The notes: generated by a model from the sequence alone, not told the origin. A stretch of 46,228 nt of DNA from Clostridia bacterium (GCA_017397765.1 JAFQIB010000025.1:1-46228); one strand, 5' to 3'; shown: positions 1-8,333, numbered from the stretch's first letter. Numbers and translations: made by a program.

Positions 1-140
1 AGCGTACTTTCCCCGTCCACAGCCCCCGTCTGGGCAGCATCACCGTGATCCGTCATGGTAAGGTGCGCCGCGCCAAGCTGTACTACCTGCGTTCTCTGCA
101 GGGCAAGGCCGCCAAGATCAAGGAAGTCAAGCGCGTGTAA
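1..140 (+). CDS. rplS: 50S ribosomal protein L19 (C-terminal part)
   Basis: The window opens inside this gene, with the first full codon at base 3 and a TAA stop at 138-140. The 45 visible residues include [26 protein letters not shown] and a basic tail ending KEVKRV, which is the conserved C-terminus of bacterial L19, a large-subunit protein at the 30S-50S interface. It ends at the usual family C-terminus. The upstream part lies outside the window. A strong terminator follows, so it is the last gene of its transcript. Confidence 0.95.
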   Translation, partial: RTFPVHSPRLGSITVIRHGKVRRAKLYYLRSLQGKAAKIKEVKRV

Positions 141-174
141 TCCGCCGCTTCCGGATTGTTGGAACAGCAAAATC

Positions 175-201
175 GAGAGAGCTTCGGCTCTCTCTTTTTT
201 T
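175..201 (+). terminator. Rho-independent terminator after rplS
   Basis: An 8-bp perfect stem (175-182 with 187-194) closed by a TTCG tetraloop is followed by seven T residues. It is 35 bases after the rplS stop. Confidence 0.93.
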
Positions 202-227
202 GCATAAACAAAAAGGGCTGCACATAT

Positions 228-258
228 CCATTGGACAGACATAGAGACCAATGGAGGG
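228..258 (+). promoter_or_regulatory. Leader hairpin and ribosome-binding site of spoIVA
   Basis: CCATTGG at 228-234 is perfectly complementary to CCAATGG at 248-254, with 13 bases between. The right arm overlaps the Shine-Dalgarno GGAGGG (253-258), so pairing would partly hide it. The Shine-Dalgarno is 6 bases from the ATG at 265 and touches the ATG at 259, which favours 265 as start. The family gene is SigmaE-controlled in Bacillus; an ACATAT..CATAGA pattern is present here but too weak to call. Confidence 0.45.
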
Positions 259-264
259 ATGGGG

Positions 265-1752
265 ATGACGCAGATGCGCGAGTTTAATCTATACCGGGAT
301 ATTGCAGAGCGCACGGACGGTGATGTGTACATCGGCGTTGTGGGGCCGGTCAGGACGGGGAAGAGTACGTTCATCAGCCGCTTCATGGAGCAGCTGGTGC
401 TGCCTGTACTGGCGGACAGCCCGCGCAAGGCACGGATTGAGGATGAGCTTCCCCAATCCGGTTCCGGCAGAACCATCATGACCACGCAGCCCAAATTTGT
501 GCCGGGGGAAGCCGTGACGGTTTCCCTGGGGGAGAATACGCCGGTGCGCGTCCGGCTGGTGGACAGTGTCGGGTATCTAGTCCGAGGCGCGCTGGGAGCT
601 GCCGATGAGGACGGTACCCGCATGGTGCATACGCCCTGGTTTGACCATGATATTCCCTTTGAGCAGGCGGCGGAAATCGGTACAAGAAAGGTAATTACCG
701 ATCACGCTACCATCGGCATGGTCGTCACTACGGACGGTTCCATCGCAGACCTGCCGCGAAGCGCTTATGTGGAGGCAGAGGAGCGGGTCATCGGGGAGCT
801 GAAGGCGCTTGGCAAGCCCTTTATCATCGTGCTGAATTCTGCATCTCCCAGAAATGCGGATACCCTGATCCTGCGGGATACGCTGGAGGACCGCTACAGC
901 GTGCCGGTCATGCTGCTGAATGTGAAGGAAATGCAGTCCGAGGATATTCAGCGGGTGATGGAATCGGTGCTGCTGGAGTTTCCTCTGCGGGAAGCGGTGC
1001 TGCAGGTGCCTCAGTGGCTGTCGGCGCTGGATGTGGATCATTGGTTGGTGCAGCATGTGCTGGACGGGGTCCGAAAGGGGGCTGCGAAGCCCCGGCTCAT
1101 GCGGGACAACGATGTGTTTGACGCTGGCTTTGAAAACTCTCCTTATGCGGAGCCTCCGGAAATGGTCAGACTGGAGCCGGGCTCTGGGAAGATTGTATTC
1201 TCCCTGCCGATCAAGGAAGGGTTGTTCAATCAGGTGCTTGGCGAGCAATGCGGCACTGAAATCCGGGGAGACGCCCATCTGCTCAGCCTGATGAAGGAGC
1301 TGGTGAATGCCAAAACGGAGTATGAGCGGGTTGCGGATGCGCTGGCTTCCGTTCGGGCAACGGGCTATGGACTGGTCGCGCCGGCCATGGCTGAGCTGAC
1401 ACTGGAGGAACCTGAGATCGTACGGCAGGGGAGTCAGTTCGGCGTCAGGCTGAAGGCCAATGCCCCCTCGCTCCACTTGATCCGTGTGGATATTGAAACC
1501 GAGGTCACGCCGGTGGTGGGAACGGAGGAGCAATCGGCGGATCTTGTCCGGCAGCTGACAGACGAATTTGAAACCGATCCGCAGAAAGTCTGGGAAACCA
1601 GCTTCTTCGGGAAATCACTGGATACCATGGTCCGGGAAGGGCTGAACAACAAGCTGCTGCGCATGCCGCAGGACGCGCAGGAGAAGGTGCAGCAAACGCT
1701 CACCAAAATTATCAATGAGGGCGACGGCGGGATGATCTGTATTCTGCTTTAA
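265..1752 (+). CDS. spoIVA: Stage IV sporulation protein A (spore coat ATPase)
   Basis: SpoIVA is the cytoskeletal ATPase that polymerises on the forespore outer membrane in the mother cell and forms the base layer of the spore coat. The protein has 495 residues, close to the Bacillus length of about 492, and matches it along its whole length. A Walker A motif GPVRTGKST lies near residue 27, followed by TIMTTQPKFVP, the switch-like RLVDSVGY, INTPW-like HTPWFD and AEIGTRKVI blocks, AEERVIGELK, and the conserved C-terminus INEGDGGMI. The start at 265 is chosen because its Shine-Dalgarno spacing is normal; ATG 259 is in frame but has no room for one. It stands alone between a terminator and a convergent gene. 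It shows that the organism forms endospores or descends from spore formers. Confidence 0.97.
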   Translation: MTQMREFNLYRDIAERTDGDVYIGVVGPVRTGKSTFISRFMEQLVLPVLADSPRKARIEDELPQSGSGRTIMTTQPKFVPGEAVTVSLGENTPVRVRLVDSVGYLVRGALGAADEDGTRMVHTPWFDHDIPFEQAAEIGTRKVITDHATIGMVVTTDGSIADLPRSAYVEAEERVIGELKALGKPFIIVLNSASPRNADTLILRDTLEDRYSVPVMLLNVKEMQSEDIQRVMESVLLEFPLREAVLQVPQWLSALDVDHWLVQHVLDGVRKGAAKPRLMRDNDVFDAGFENSPYAEPPEMVRLEPGSGKIVFSLPIKEGLFNQVLGEQCGTEIRGDAHLLSLMKELVNAKTEYERVADALASVRATGYGLVAPAMAELTLEEPEIVRQGSQFGVRLKANAPSLHLIRVDIETEVTPVVGTEEQSADLVRQLTDEFETDPQKVWETSFFGKSLDTMVREGLNNKLLRMPQDAQEKVQQTLTKIINEGDGGMICILL

Positions 1753-1860
1753 CATAGCTGGTGTTGAGTGCATCGTAGAGCCATTCCACTGCAAGCGGCG
1801 TAAAGATGTGTGCGGTAGCCTTGAAGGGCTTACAGCACGAAATTCGGGCTGAAAATGGCA

Positions 1861-1896
1861 TAAGAAAGAGCGAACCGAATCGAATCGGTTCGCTCT
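1861..1896 (-). terminator. Terminator of the leftward F420-ligase-like gene
   Basis: A perfect 12-bp stem (1867-1878 with 1885-1896) with a 6-base loop lies 11 bases beyond the stop codon. On the minus strand it is followed by TTTCTTA, a weak T tract. It could also serve spoIVA from the other side. Confidence 0.7.
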
Positions 1897-1907
1897 GTTG
1901 CTGTTGC

Positions 1908-3104
1908 TTATTCTGCGGTGTAGTTATCGAAATAGCCCTGGATATACACAATGGGCGTGCCCTTGTCACCGGAGCCGGAGGTCAGGTCGCACAGGGAGCC
2001 GATCAGGTCGGTGATGCGGCGGGGTGTGGTGCCCTGGGCAGCCATCTGGCCCACCAGAGAGGAGCCGTCCTTGGCGCTGATCTTGGCCTTGATGGCGTCC
2101 TGCAGAGCCTTGCCGGAGAGGCCGGCAAAGTCATTGTCTGCCAGGTACTTCAGCTTCAGCTCATTGGGCGTGCCCTCCAGACCGGCGGTGTAGGCGGGAG
2201 AAACGACCGGGTCGGCCAGCTCCCAGATCTTGCCCACGGGGTCCTTAAAGGCGCCGTCGCCGTATACCATGACCTCCACGTGCTTGCCGGTAGACGCCAG
2301 CATGCGGGCCTGAATATCCTCCACCAGGGCCTGGCAGTCGCGGGGGAAGAGCTTGACGGTGTTCTCGGTTGCCTTGTTGGAACCCAGCAGGCCGTAGCGA
2401 TCATTGTAGCCGCTGCCGTTGACAGGGCTGGTCATGATCTCATCCAGACCGAGCACGCACTCTGCACCGGCAGCGCTCAGCAGCCGCTTGGTACGGAAAC
2501 GGGTATGAATATCGCAAGTGAGCACATTCTTGGTGTAATTCAGGATCGCGCGGGGATCATTGGCAAAGATGACCTCCACGTCAGCGCCCATTTCGCGGAT
2601 CAGGTTGGAATAATACTCCACATAATCCACGCCTGTGAAGGGATGCTTGACATAGCCGAAATACTCACGGTACTGCTTTTCGGTGAGCACGTCACGGTAG
2701 GGATCAACGCCATGCTTGTCCATCACGTCCCAGTCGATCAGATGGTTGCCCACCTCATCAGCGGGATAGGAGAGCATCAGGACGATCTTCTTGCAGCCCT
2801 TTGCGATGCCGCGCAGGCAGATGGCAAAGCGATTACGGCTCAGGATGGGGAAGATCACACCGATGGTCTCGCCGCCCAGCTTTGCACGGACGTCGTCAGC
2901 GATGTTGTCAACAGAGGCATAGTTACCCTGGGCGCGGGCCACGATGGCTTCGGTCATGCAGAGCACATCGCGGTCGCGAACCGTGATCTCGCCGTTCTTG
3001 ACGGCGTCCTGCACGCAGGAGGTCACGATCTGGGCAAGATCATCGCCTTCACGGATGATCGGCGCACGAACGCCCATAGAAACAGTACCAAGCATACGGC
3101 TCAT
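1908..3104 (-). CDS. Coenzyme F420-0:L-glutamate ligase-like protein
   Basis: The 398-residue product resembles the CofE/FbiB-type F420-0:glutamate ligase family as found in Clostridia, with the N-terminal block MGVRAPIIREGDDL, an MTEAIVARAQGN stretch and LSRNRFAICLRGIAKG. In methanogens and actinobacteria this family adds glutamate to F420-0. Most Firmicutes do not make F420 and the role of this clostridial branch is not established, so the name describes the family and not a proven reaction. The start at 3104 has GGGAG eight bases upstream; the frame is open for 41 further codons but they lie in the promoter region. It is a single gene with its own promoter and terminator, divergent from the DHH gene. 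Confidence 0.75.
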   Translation of the reverse strand: MSRMLGTVSMGVRAPIIREGDDLAQIVTSCVQDAVKNGEITVRDRDVLCMTEAIVARAQGNYASVDNIADDVRAKLGGETIGVIFPILSRNRFAICLRGIAKGCKKIVLMLSYPADEVGNHLIDWDVMDKHGVDPYRDVLTEKQYREYFGYVKHPFTGVDYVEYYSNLIREMGADVEVIFANDPRAILNYTKNVLTCDIHTRFRTKRLLSAAGAECVLGLDEIMTSPVNGSGYNDRYGLLGSNKATENTVKLFPRDCQALVEDIQARMLASTGKHVEVMVYGDGAFKDPVGKIWELADPVVSPAYTAGLEGTPNELKLKYLADNDFAGLSGKALQDAIKAKISAKDGSSLVGQMAAQGTTPRRITDLIGSLCDLTSGSGDKGTPIVYIQGYFDNYTAE

Positions 3105-3185
3105 ATGAAACACTCCCAAATCTGCTGTAAAGCAGCTCAAATGCGCAAACGAAGACGGCGAATGCCGTTGTCCATTTACTTCAAT

Positions 3186-3214
3186 ATTATAATACGATCT
3201 TCCCCGTTTGGGAA
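3186..3214 (-). promoter_or_regulatory. Promoter of the F420-ligase-like gene with a palindrome over -35
   Basis: On the minus strand TTCCCA (3214-3209) and TATAAT (3191-3186) are 17 bases apart. A palindrome, CTTCCC-N5-GGGAAG (3199-3215), covers the -35 region and could be an operator. Confidence 0.6.
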
Positions 3215-3294
3215 GTAAAAAAAACAACTATTTGTGGTTTTTTTTTGCTTTTTTTGCAGAAAAACGGTTGAACAGGCCTTTGGTGAACGGTGAG

Positions 3295-3323
3295 TTGTTT
3301 TTACCGGCCATATCTGATATAAT
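3295..3323 (+). promoter_or_regulatory. Promoter of the DHH-DHH-surE operon
   Basis: TTGTTT (3295-3300), a 17-base spacer and a consensus TATAAT (3318-3323) precede the ATG at 3353; GAGGTG forms the ribosome-binding site. Confidence 0.75.
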
Positions 3324-3352
3324 ACATCTATCACATCTGATGAGGTGACTTC

Positions 3353-4294
3353 ATGTTTGAAAAGGTATTGAAGGCAATTGCAGATCATCCGATGATTATC
3401 ATTCACCGGCACACCAATCCGGATGGCGACGCCCTGGGAAGTCAAATTGGGCTGAAGCATATCATTCTTGCCAACTTCCCGGATAAGACCGTCTATATGG
3501 TCGGCGACGCTGCAGGACGGTATGAGTTTATGGCGGATTCAACCATGGATGAGGTATCCGATGACGCCTATGAAGGGGCGCTCGCCATCATACTGGATAC
3601 ATCTGCGAGAAAGCTGATCAGCGATGACCGATATACCCGGGCAGCAATGACTGTACGGATGGATCATCATCTGTTCTGCGAGAAGATTGCAGAGGAAGAG
3701 GTCGTGGACAGCACCTGGGAGAGCTGCTGCGGGCTGATCACCCATTTCTGTATGAGCTGTGGGCTCACACTGCCGCCGCTGGCCGCGGAGGCGCTCTACA
3801 CCGGCATGGTGACGGACTCCGGGCGTTTCCGTTATGACGCGGTCAGCGCCAACACCTTCCGTGCGGCAGCCTTCCTGATGCAGCATCCCATTGATACCAA
3901 CGAGCTTTATCGCAATCTCTATGCCAGCGATTTCGATCAGATGAAGCTGCGGGCTCAGTTTGTGCTGAAGATCCAGTTTACGAAGCGGAATGTGGCATAC
4001 ATTTACACCCCGCTGGCGGAGGTCAAGGCATGCGGGGCGGATCTGTTCGCCATCAGCCGGGGGATGGTCAGCACCATGGCGGATATCAAGGGCGTAGACA
4101 TCTGGGTGAATTTCACCGAAACGGAGCACGGCGTCCTCTGTGAGCTGCGTTCCAGCAGGTTTAATATCAATCCGGTTGCTGTGAAGTACGGCGGCGGCGG
4201 CCATGCCAAGGCCAGCGGAGCGACCGTCAGCGGTCGGGAGGAAGCCATGGCCATGCTGGCTGATCTGGACAGGATGATGGAGGACGCGCAATGA
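3353..4294 (+). CDS. DHH/DHHA1 phosphoesterase, NrnA-like
   Basis: This 313-residue protein is a DHH-DHHA1 phosphoesterase of the NrnA (nano-RNase / pAp phosphatase) type, a cytoplasmic Mn-dependent enzyme that degrades short oligoribonucleotides or 3'-phosphoadenosine 5'-phosphate. Motif I is HRHTNPDGDALGS (H18, D24, D26), motif II the Asp of ILDTS (D82), motif III the signature Asp-His-His at 104-106, motif IV is MVTDSGRF, and the C-terminal DHHA1 domain carries GGGGHAKASGA. All metal ligands are present. It overlaps the next gene by ATGA, so the two are translationally coupled. Cyclic-dinucleotide phosphodiesterases share the same fold, so the exact substrate is uncertain. Confidence 0.88.
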   Translation: MFEKVLKAIADHPMIIIHRHTNPDGDALGSQIGLKHIILANFPDKTVYMVGDAAGRYEFMADSTMDEVSDDAYEGALAIILDTSARKLISDDRYTRAAMTVRMDHHLFCEKIAEEEVVDSTWESCCGLITHFCMSCGLTLPPLAAEALYTGMVTDSGRFRYDAVSANTFRAAAFLMQHPIDTNELYRNLYASDFDQMKLRAQFVLKIQFTKRNVAYIYTPLAEVKACGADLFAISRGMVSTMADIKGVDIWVNFTETEHGVLCELRSSRFNINPVAVKYGGGGHAKASGATVSGREEAMAMLADLDRMMEDAQ

Positions 4295-5277
4295 ATATGC
4301 CGGTCAAACAGGCGATATTGGAGAAGATCAAGTCATATGACCGGATCCTGATCTTCCGGCACAAACGGGTAGATGGCGATTGCGTGGGCGCATCGAAGGG
4401 GCTGAAGGAGCTGATCCGGGCCAGCTGGCCCCAGAAGGATGTTCGCATCATTGATGACGAGCATTCGGAGTATCTGGCCTTCCTGGGGCCGGATGACGAT
4501 CCGGTTGAAGACGACTTCTATCGCCAGGCGCTGGGCATCGTGGTGGATGTGGCGGATACGGAGCGCATCTCCAATCAGAAATTCAGCCTTTGCCGGGAGC
4601 TGGTCAAGATCGATCACCATATCGATCGTACGCCCTACGGAGCAATCAGCTGGGTGGAGGAGGATCGTTCCTCCGCCTGCGAAATGATCGCGGATTTCTA
4701 CGCTTCCTTCCGCGAGGAGATGACGCTGACAAAAAGGGCGGCGACCTGCATCTATACCGGCATGGTGACGGATTCCGGCCGCTTCATGTATGAGGGCGTG
4801 TGCGGAGAATCCATGCGCCTGGCAGGGCTGCTGCTGGACGCAGGTGTGGATACCGAGTGGCTCTATGCCAATCTGTACCTGAAGAGCTTTGATAGCCTTA
4901 AATTCACCGCCTACATCTATGAGCATATGCAGGTGACGGAAAACGGCGTTTGCTGGCTGCTGGTAGACCGCGCCATGCAGGAACGCTTCGGGCTGAATAT
5001 GGAAGCTGCCAGCGCAGCTATCAGCAGCCTGGGCGGAATCCGCGGCTGTCTGTGCTGGATCGCTTTTATTGAAACCGGGGACGACGATGGGGCGATCCGC
5101 GTCCGTCTGCGCAGCCGCTTTGCTTCGATCAACCAGATTGCAGAAAAGTATCACGGCGGCGGCCATGCCTGCGCCAGCGGCGCAACCGTATACACAAAGG
5201 AAGAGCTGCATGCGCTGCTGCAGGATGCGGACAGGCATATCAAGCAATACAAGGAGAATCATGACGGATGGCTATGA
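4291..5277 (+). CDS. Second DHH/DHHA1 phosphoesterase, NrnA-like paralogue
   Basis: The 328-residue product is a paralogue of the preceding gene with the same domain order. Motif I is altered to HKRVDGDCVGAS (H24, D28, D30 kept), followed by VVDVADT, the Asp-His-His at 108-110, MVTDSGRFMY and GGGHACASGAT in the DHHA1 domain. The start overlaps the previous stop as ATGA. Having two diverged copies in one transcript suggests either different short-RNA or dinucleotide substrates or a heteromeric enzyme; the sequence does not decide. The end of the gene overlaps the start of surE. Confidence 0.85.
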   Translation: MNMPVKQAILEKIKSYDRILIFRHKRVDGDCVGASKGLKELIRASWPQKDVRIIDDEHSEYLAFLGPDDDPVEDDFYRQALGIVVDVADTERISNQKFSLCRELVKIDHHIDRTPYGAISWVEEDRSSACEMIADFYASFREEMTLTKRAATCIYTGMVTDSGRFMYEGVCGESMRLAGLLLDAGVDTEWLYANLYLKSFDSLKFTAYIYEHMQVTENGVCWLLVDRAMQERFGLNMEAASAAISSLGGIRGCLCWIAFIETGDDDGAIRVRLRSRFASINQIAEKYHGGGHACASGATVYTKEELHALLQDADRHIKQYKENHDGWL

Positions 5278-5999
5278 AAATCTGCATCACCAACGACGAC
5301 GGCATTCAGGGGGAAGGGCTGCTTCGCCTTGTGAAATGGGCTGAAAAACTGGGGGCGGTGTATGTATTTGCGCCGAAGGTGGAGCAAAGCGCCAAATCCC
5401 ATGCGGTGGAGATTCACAAGCCCTTTGAGGTGAAGGAGGCTGAAGTACCCGGCGCGGTGAAGGCCTATGCGGTGGATTCCACGCCGGCAGACTGCGTCCG
5501 GTTTGCGGTGTTGGGCATGAAGGAAAGCTTCGACCTGGTGATTTCCGGCATCAATCATGGGCTGAACATCGGGCAGGACGTGATGTATTCCGGCACCGTG
5601 AGCGCTGCAATGGAAGCCGCCGGCCTTGGGATTCCGGCCCTGGCGCTTTCTACCGAGCCAGCCTCCTTTGATGACGCCATGGCACAGATGGATCGGGTAT
5701 GGGCCTTCATCACGGAAAAGAAGCTCTATGACAGGGGCATGCTGTGGAATGTGAATATCCCAAAGCATCCGGCCGGGCACATCCGCATCACCCGTCAGGG
5801 CGGGCCATACTATTCTGATGATTTTATGCCCCTCGGGAACGATCTGTTCCAACCTGTGGGAAAGGATATCCATACCGAGGCGGCGCATGACGAGTTTGAC
5901 ACGGATTGCGTGCTGCGCGACCGCTGCATTTCCATCACGCCACTGACGGTTGACCGGACGGATTGGACGGTTTATCGCGCATTGAAAGAAACAACGTAA
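5268..5999 (+). CDS. surE: 5'/3'-nucleotidase SurE
   Basis: SurE is a cytoplasmic metal-dependent nucleoside monophosphate phosphatase. The protein (243 residues, normal length) shows the N-terminal metal site ITNDDGIQGEG, the QSAKSH block, STPADCV, SGINHGLNIG and MYSGTVSAAMEA. AAGGAG at 5251-5256 serves ATG 5268; an in-frame ATG at 5274 gives the usual MKICITNDDG start and an ATGA overlap with the upstream stop, so it is an equally good candidate. Transcribed with the two DHH enzymes, it suggests a small nucleotide salvage operon that takes short RNA to nucleosides. Confidence 0.93.
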   Translation: MAMKICITNDDGIQGEGLLRLVKWAEKLGAVYVFAPKVEQSAKSHAVEIHKPFEVKEAEVPGAVKAYAVDSTPADCVRFAVLGMKESFDLVISGINHGLNIGQDVMYSGTVSAAMEAAGLGIPALALSTEPASFDDAMAQMDRVWAFITEKKLYDRGMLWNVNIPKHPAGHIRITRQGGPYYSDDFMPLGNDLFQPVGKDIHTEAAHDEFDTDCVLRDRCISITPLTVDRTDWTVYRALKETT

Positions 6000-6010
6000 G
6001 GCAACAAGAA

Positions 6011-6036
6011 GAGCCGCATCCTGATGGATGCGGCTC
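6011..6036 (+). terminator. Terminator-like hairpin after surE (repeat copy 1)
   Basis: GAGCCGCATCC pairs with GGATGCGGCTC around a TGAT loop (11-bp stem), 11 bases after the surE stop. There is no clean T tract. The same hairpin recurs at 6243-6266. Confidence 0.5.
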
Positions 6037-6086
6037 ACAGACTGTCAAAAAAGGTCGTGGTAGCTCGCTGTCGGCAGACTGTAAAT

Positions 6087-6234
6087 CGAAAATCGGCGAC
6101 ATGCGCGGCGATTTTCGCGCGATTTTGCTCGCAAAATCGCTTCCTTACACGAGCAAACGGCCGGGAGAGCCATTGATGGCTCGACCAGTGCGCGAGTGCA
6201 AATCCTCGAAAAAGTGCCTAAAGCACTTTTTCGA
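6087..6234. repeat. Block of nested hairpins of unknown function
   Basis: Three further perfect inverted repeats sit between the two copies of the terminator-like hairpin: 6087-6095 with 6109-6117 (9 bp), 6119-6128 with 6131-6140 (10 bp), and 6206-6217 with 6223-6234 (12 bp). A shorter one, GAGCCAT/ATGGCTC, lies near 6168. No open frame with a ribosome-binding site is visible. The block could be an intergenic repeat element or a structured RNA. Confidence 0.5.
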
Positions 6235-6242
6235 CACGCAGA

Positions 6243-6266
6243 GAGCCGCATCCTGATGGATGCGGC
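6243..6266 (-). terminator. Terminator-like hairpin after the coiled-coil gene (repeat copy 2)
   Basis: This repeats the stem-loop at 6011-6036 almost base for base and lies 18 bases beyond the stop of the leftward operon's last gene. It may terminate that operon, although it has no strong T tract. Confidence 0.45.
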
Positions 6267-6284
6267 GCCTTTGTATATAGGGGA

Positions 6285-8333
6285 TTACTCAGTGGGCAGC
6301 TGCACGTCGTACAGGGTGGCCGGGAACTGAGAGGTACCGATCTTGGCCAGATCAGCAATGTAGGATACGTTGGAGGTGCTGATGGTGTTGTAGGTGTTGT
6401 AGGTGCCCAGGTAGAACTGACCCACTTCGCCCAGATCGCCAACGAAGGTGTAGCGCTCGGCGTCCCAGGTGTAGGGCACGGAGGGCTCGGCTTCGATCTT
6501 CTGGGTGTTCTTCAGGGAGCCGTCGTCCTTGGCGTAGGTGGTGATGTTGACGTAGTTCTTCACGCCGTCCTTGAGGAAGTACAGGTAGTAGCCGCCCTCG
6601 GCCTGCTCCACATACACGACCACAGCGTCGGACAGGGAGGCGGAGGTCGCCAGGTAGTTGCCGGACATCTCGCCGGTCAGGTACAGCGTGGCGGGCGTTT
6701 CCAGACCGTTCTGCTGCAGACCGAAGACGTAGGCCTTACCAACCTCAGGGGTCTCAACGGGGGTGGGCACCATGGTGGCGAAGCCGGCGGGGAACTGGGA
6801 AGCGCCGATCTTGGACACGTCAGCAATGTAGGACACATTGGAGGTGCTCATGGTGTTGTAAGTGTTGTAGGTGCCCAGGTAGAACTTGCCCAGATCGCCC
6901 AGATCGGCGACCATGGTGCCGCGCTCGGCGTCCCAGGTGTAAGGCACGGAGGGCGCGTCTTCGATCTTCTGGGTGTTCTTCAGGGAGCCGTCGTCCTTGG
7001 CGTAGGTGGTGATGTTGACGTACTTCTTGGCCTCGCCGGCGTTGAAGTAGATGTAGTAGCCGCCCTCGGTCTCCTCGAGGTACACGTCAACAGCTTCCAG
7101 CACGTTGGCGGTGGTGGCCAGGTAGTTGCCGGACATTTCGCCGGTCAGGTACAGGGTGGTGGGAGGCGTCAGACCATTCTGGTTCAGCGCGAACTTGTAG
7201 GCCTGGCCCACTTCGGGATTCTCCGCGTAGATCACGCCGGTGGAGGCGGTGGCGGGAACGCTGTGGGTGAAGGCAACCTCGGCGGTTTCGCCGGTGAGGG
7301 GGGAGGTCAGCACGCCGGTCAGGACGTACACAACTTCTTCAGCGTTCTTTTCCTTCACGTCGATGGTGACCATGCCGTCGTCCTTGGCGACGATCTTGAC
7401 CGTATCGCTGTCAGCGGTCCAGGTGACAGGATAGATGTTGCCGTCGATGCTCACGCTGCCCAGCACGTCGTAGTCGGTCAGGGTGATTTCGGGGCTGTTC
7501 TTGTACAGCATGCGCAGGTAGGAACGGGCATTGCTGATGTAGGGATCGGGCGTCACAGCCTCGGCAGCAGGAGTTTCCTCAACAACGGGAGCTTCCTCGG
7601 CGACGGGCGCCTCAACAAGGGCGGCCTCGGCGACCAGCTTCTCAACCTCAGCCTTGGCAGCGGCCAGGGCTTCGTTGGCGGCGGTGTTGTCAGCAGTCAG
7701 CTTCTCGACCTCAGCCTTGGCAGCGGTCAGGGCTTCGTTGGCGGCGGTGTTGTCGGCAACCAGCTTCTCGACCTCAGCCTTGGCGGCGGTCAGGGCCTCG
7801 TTGGCAGCGGCGCAATCAGCGGTCAGCTTTTCGACTTCAGCCTTGGCGGCGGTCAGAGCCTCGTTGACAGCGGTGTTGTCAGCGACCAGCTTTTCGACTT
7901 CAGCCTTGGCGGCGGTCAGAGCCTCGTTGACAGCGGTGTTGTCAGCGACCAGCTTTTCGACTTCAGCCTTGGCGGCGGTCAGAGCCTCGTTGACGGTAGC
8001 GTTGTCAGCAACCAGCTTCTCGACCTCAGCCTTGGCGGCAGTCAGCGCATCGTTGGCAGTGGTCAGGGCTTCATTGACGGTGGAGTTGTCAGCGGTCAGC
8101 TTCTCAATGTCGGCCTGGGCAGCAGCCAGGGCGGCGGTGCTGGTCTCGGCATTGGCGTTCAGCTCCTTCACAGAAGCCTCCAGCTCAGTCACCTTGGTCT
8201 GGGAAGCGGTCAGATCAGCCTTGACCTGATTGGCTTCCTTGGAGATGTCGCTCTTCTGAACGCCGAACACGCAGGACAGCGCTACAGCAGCAACGAGCAG
8301 CACGGAAAGAACGATAGAAATTGGCTTCTTCAT
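6285..8333 (-). CDS. Secreted coiled-coil repeat protein with two C-terminal repeat domains
   Basis: I do not recognise a named family for the 682-residue product. A signal sequence or membrane anchor covers residues 1-24 (Cys21 gives only a poor lipobox). Residues 30-240 form a long coiled coil; from about 99 to 238 it is seven near-identical 21-residue units of the type AKAEVEKLVADNTAVNEALTA. An Ala/Glu/Pro-rich linker (240-262) leads to an Ig-like region (263-362), then two copies of a domain of about 150 residues (371-521 and 527-677) sharing TTYAKDDGSLKNTQKIE and YLGTYNTYNT. The start at 8333 has AGGAGG 7 bases upstream. It is last in the ABC-transporter operon, 22 bases after the nuclease gene. 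I infer a surface stalk displaying two binding domains. Confidence 0.8.
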   Translation of the reverse strand: MKKPISIVLSVLLVAAVALSCVFGVQKSDISKEANQVKADLTASQTKVTELEASVKELNANAETSTAALAAAQADIEKLTADNSTVNEALTTANDALTAAKAEVEKLVADNATVNEALTAAKAEVEKLVADNTAVNEALTAAKAEVEKLVADNTAVNEALTAAKAEVEKLTADCAAANEALTAAKAEVEKLVADNTAANEALTAAKAEVEKLTADNTAANEALAAAKAEVEKLVAEAALVEAPVAEEAPVVEETPAAEAVTPDPYISNARSYLRMLYKNSPEITLTDYDVLGSVSIDGNIYPVTWTADSDTVKIVAKDDGMVTIDVKEKNAEEVVYVLTGVLTSPLTGETAEVAFTHSVPATASTGVIYAENPEVGQAYKFALNQNGLTPPTTLYLTGEMSGNYLATTANVLEAVDVYLEETEGGYYIYFNAGEAKKYVNITTYAKDDGSLKNTQKIEDAPSVPYTWDAERGTMVADLGDLGKFYLGTYNTYNTMSTSNVSYIADVSKIGASQFPAGFATMVPTPVETPEVGKAYVFGLQQNGLETPATLYLTGEMSGNYLATSASLSDAVVVYVEQAEGGYYLYFLKDGVKNYVNITTYAKDDGSLKNTQKIEAEPSVPYTWDAERYTFVGDLGEVGQFYLGTYNTYNTISTSNVSYIADLAKIGTSQFPATLYDVQLPTE
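7620..8039 (-). repeat. 63-bp tandem repeat inside the coiled-coil gene
   Basis: About six and a half to seven copies of a 63-bp coding unit encode the 21-residue coiled-coil repeats. Adjacent copies (for example around 7860-7980) are almost identical in DNA, which favours copy-number change by recombination. Confidence 0.85.

Noticed and set aside
1753-1866. A remnant gene between spoIVA and the F420-ligase-like gene
   Set aside because: The minus-strand frame here has no start signal and no family resemblance; the space is explained by the convergent gene ends and a terminator.
6060-6085. A tRNA-Tyr-like anticodon segment (GCAGACTGTAAATC)
   Set aside because: No D arm, T arm or acceptor stem folds around it; the following bases form a different hairpin. 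The match is probably chance.
7620-8039. Regular 63-bp repeats as a CRISPR array
   Set aside because: Repeats are contiguous, in frame and encode a coiled coil; there are no spacers and no cas genes.
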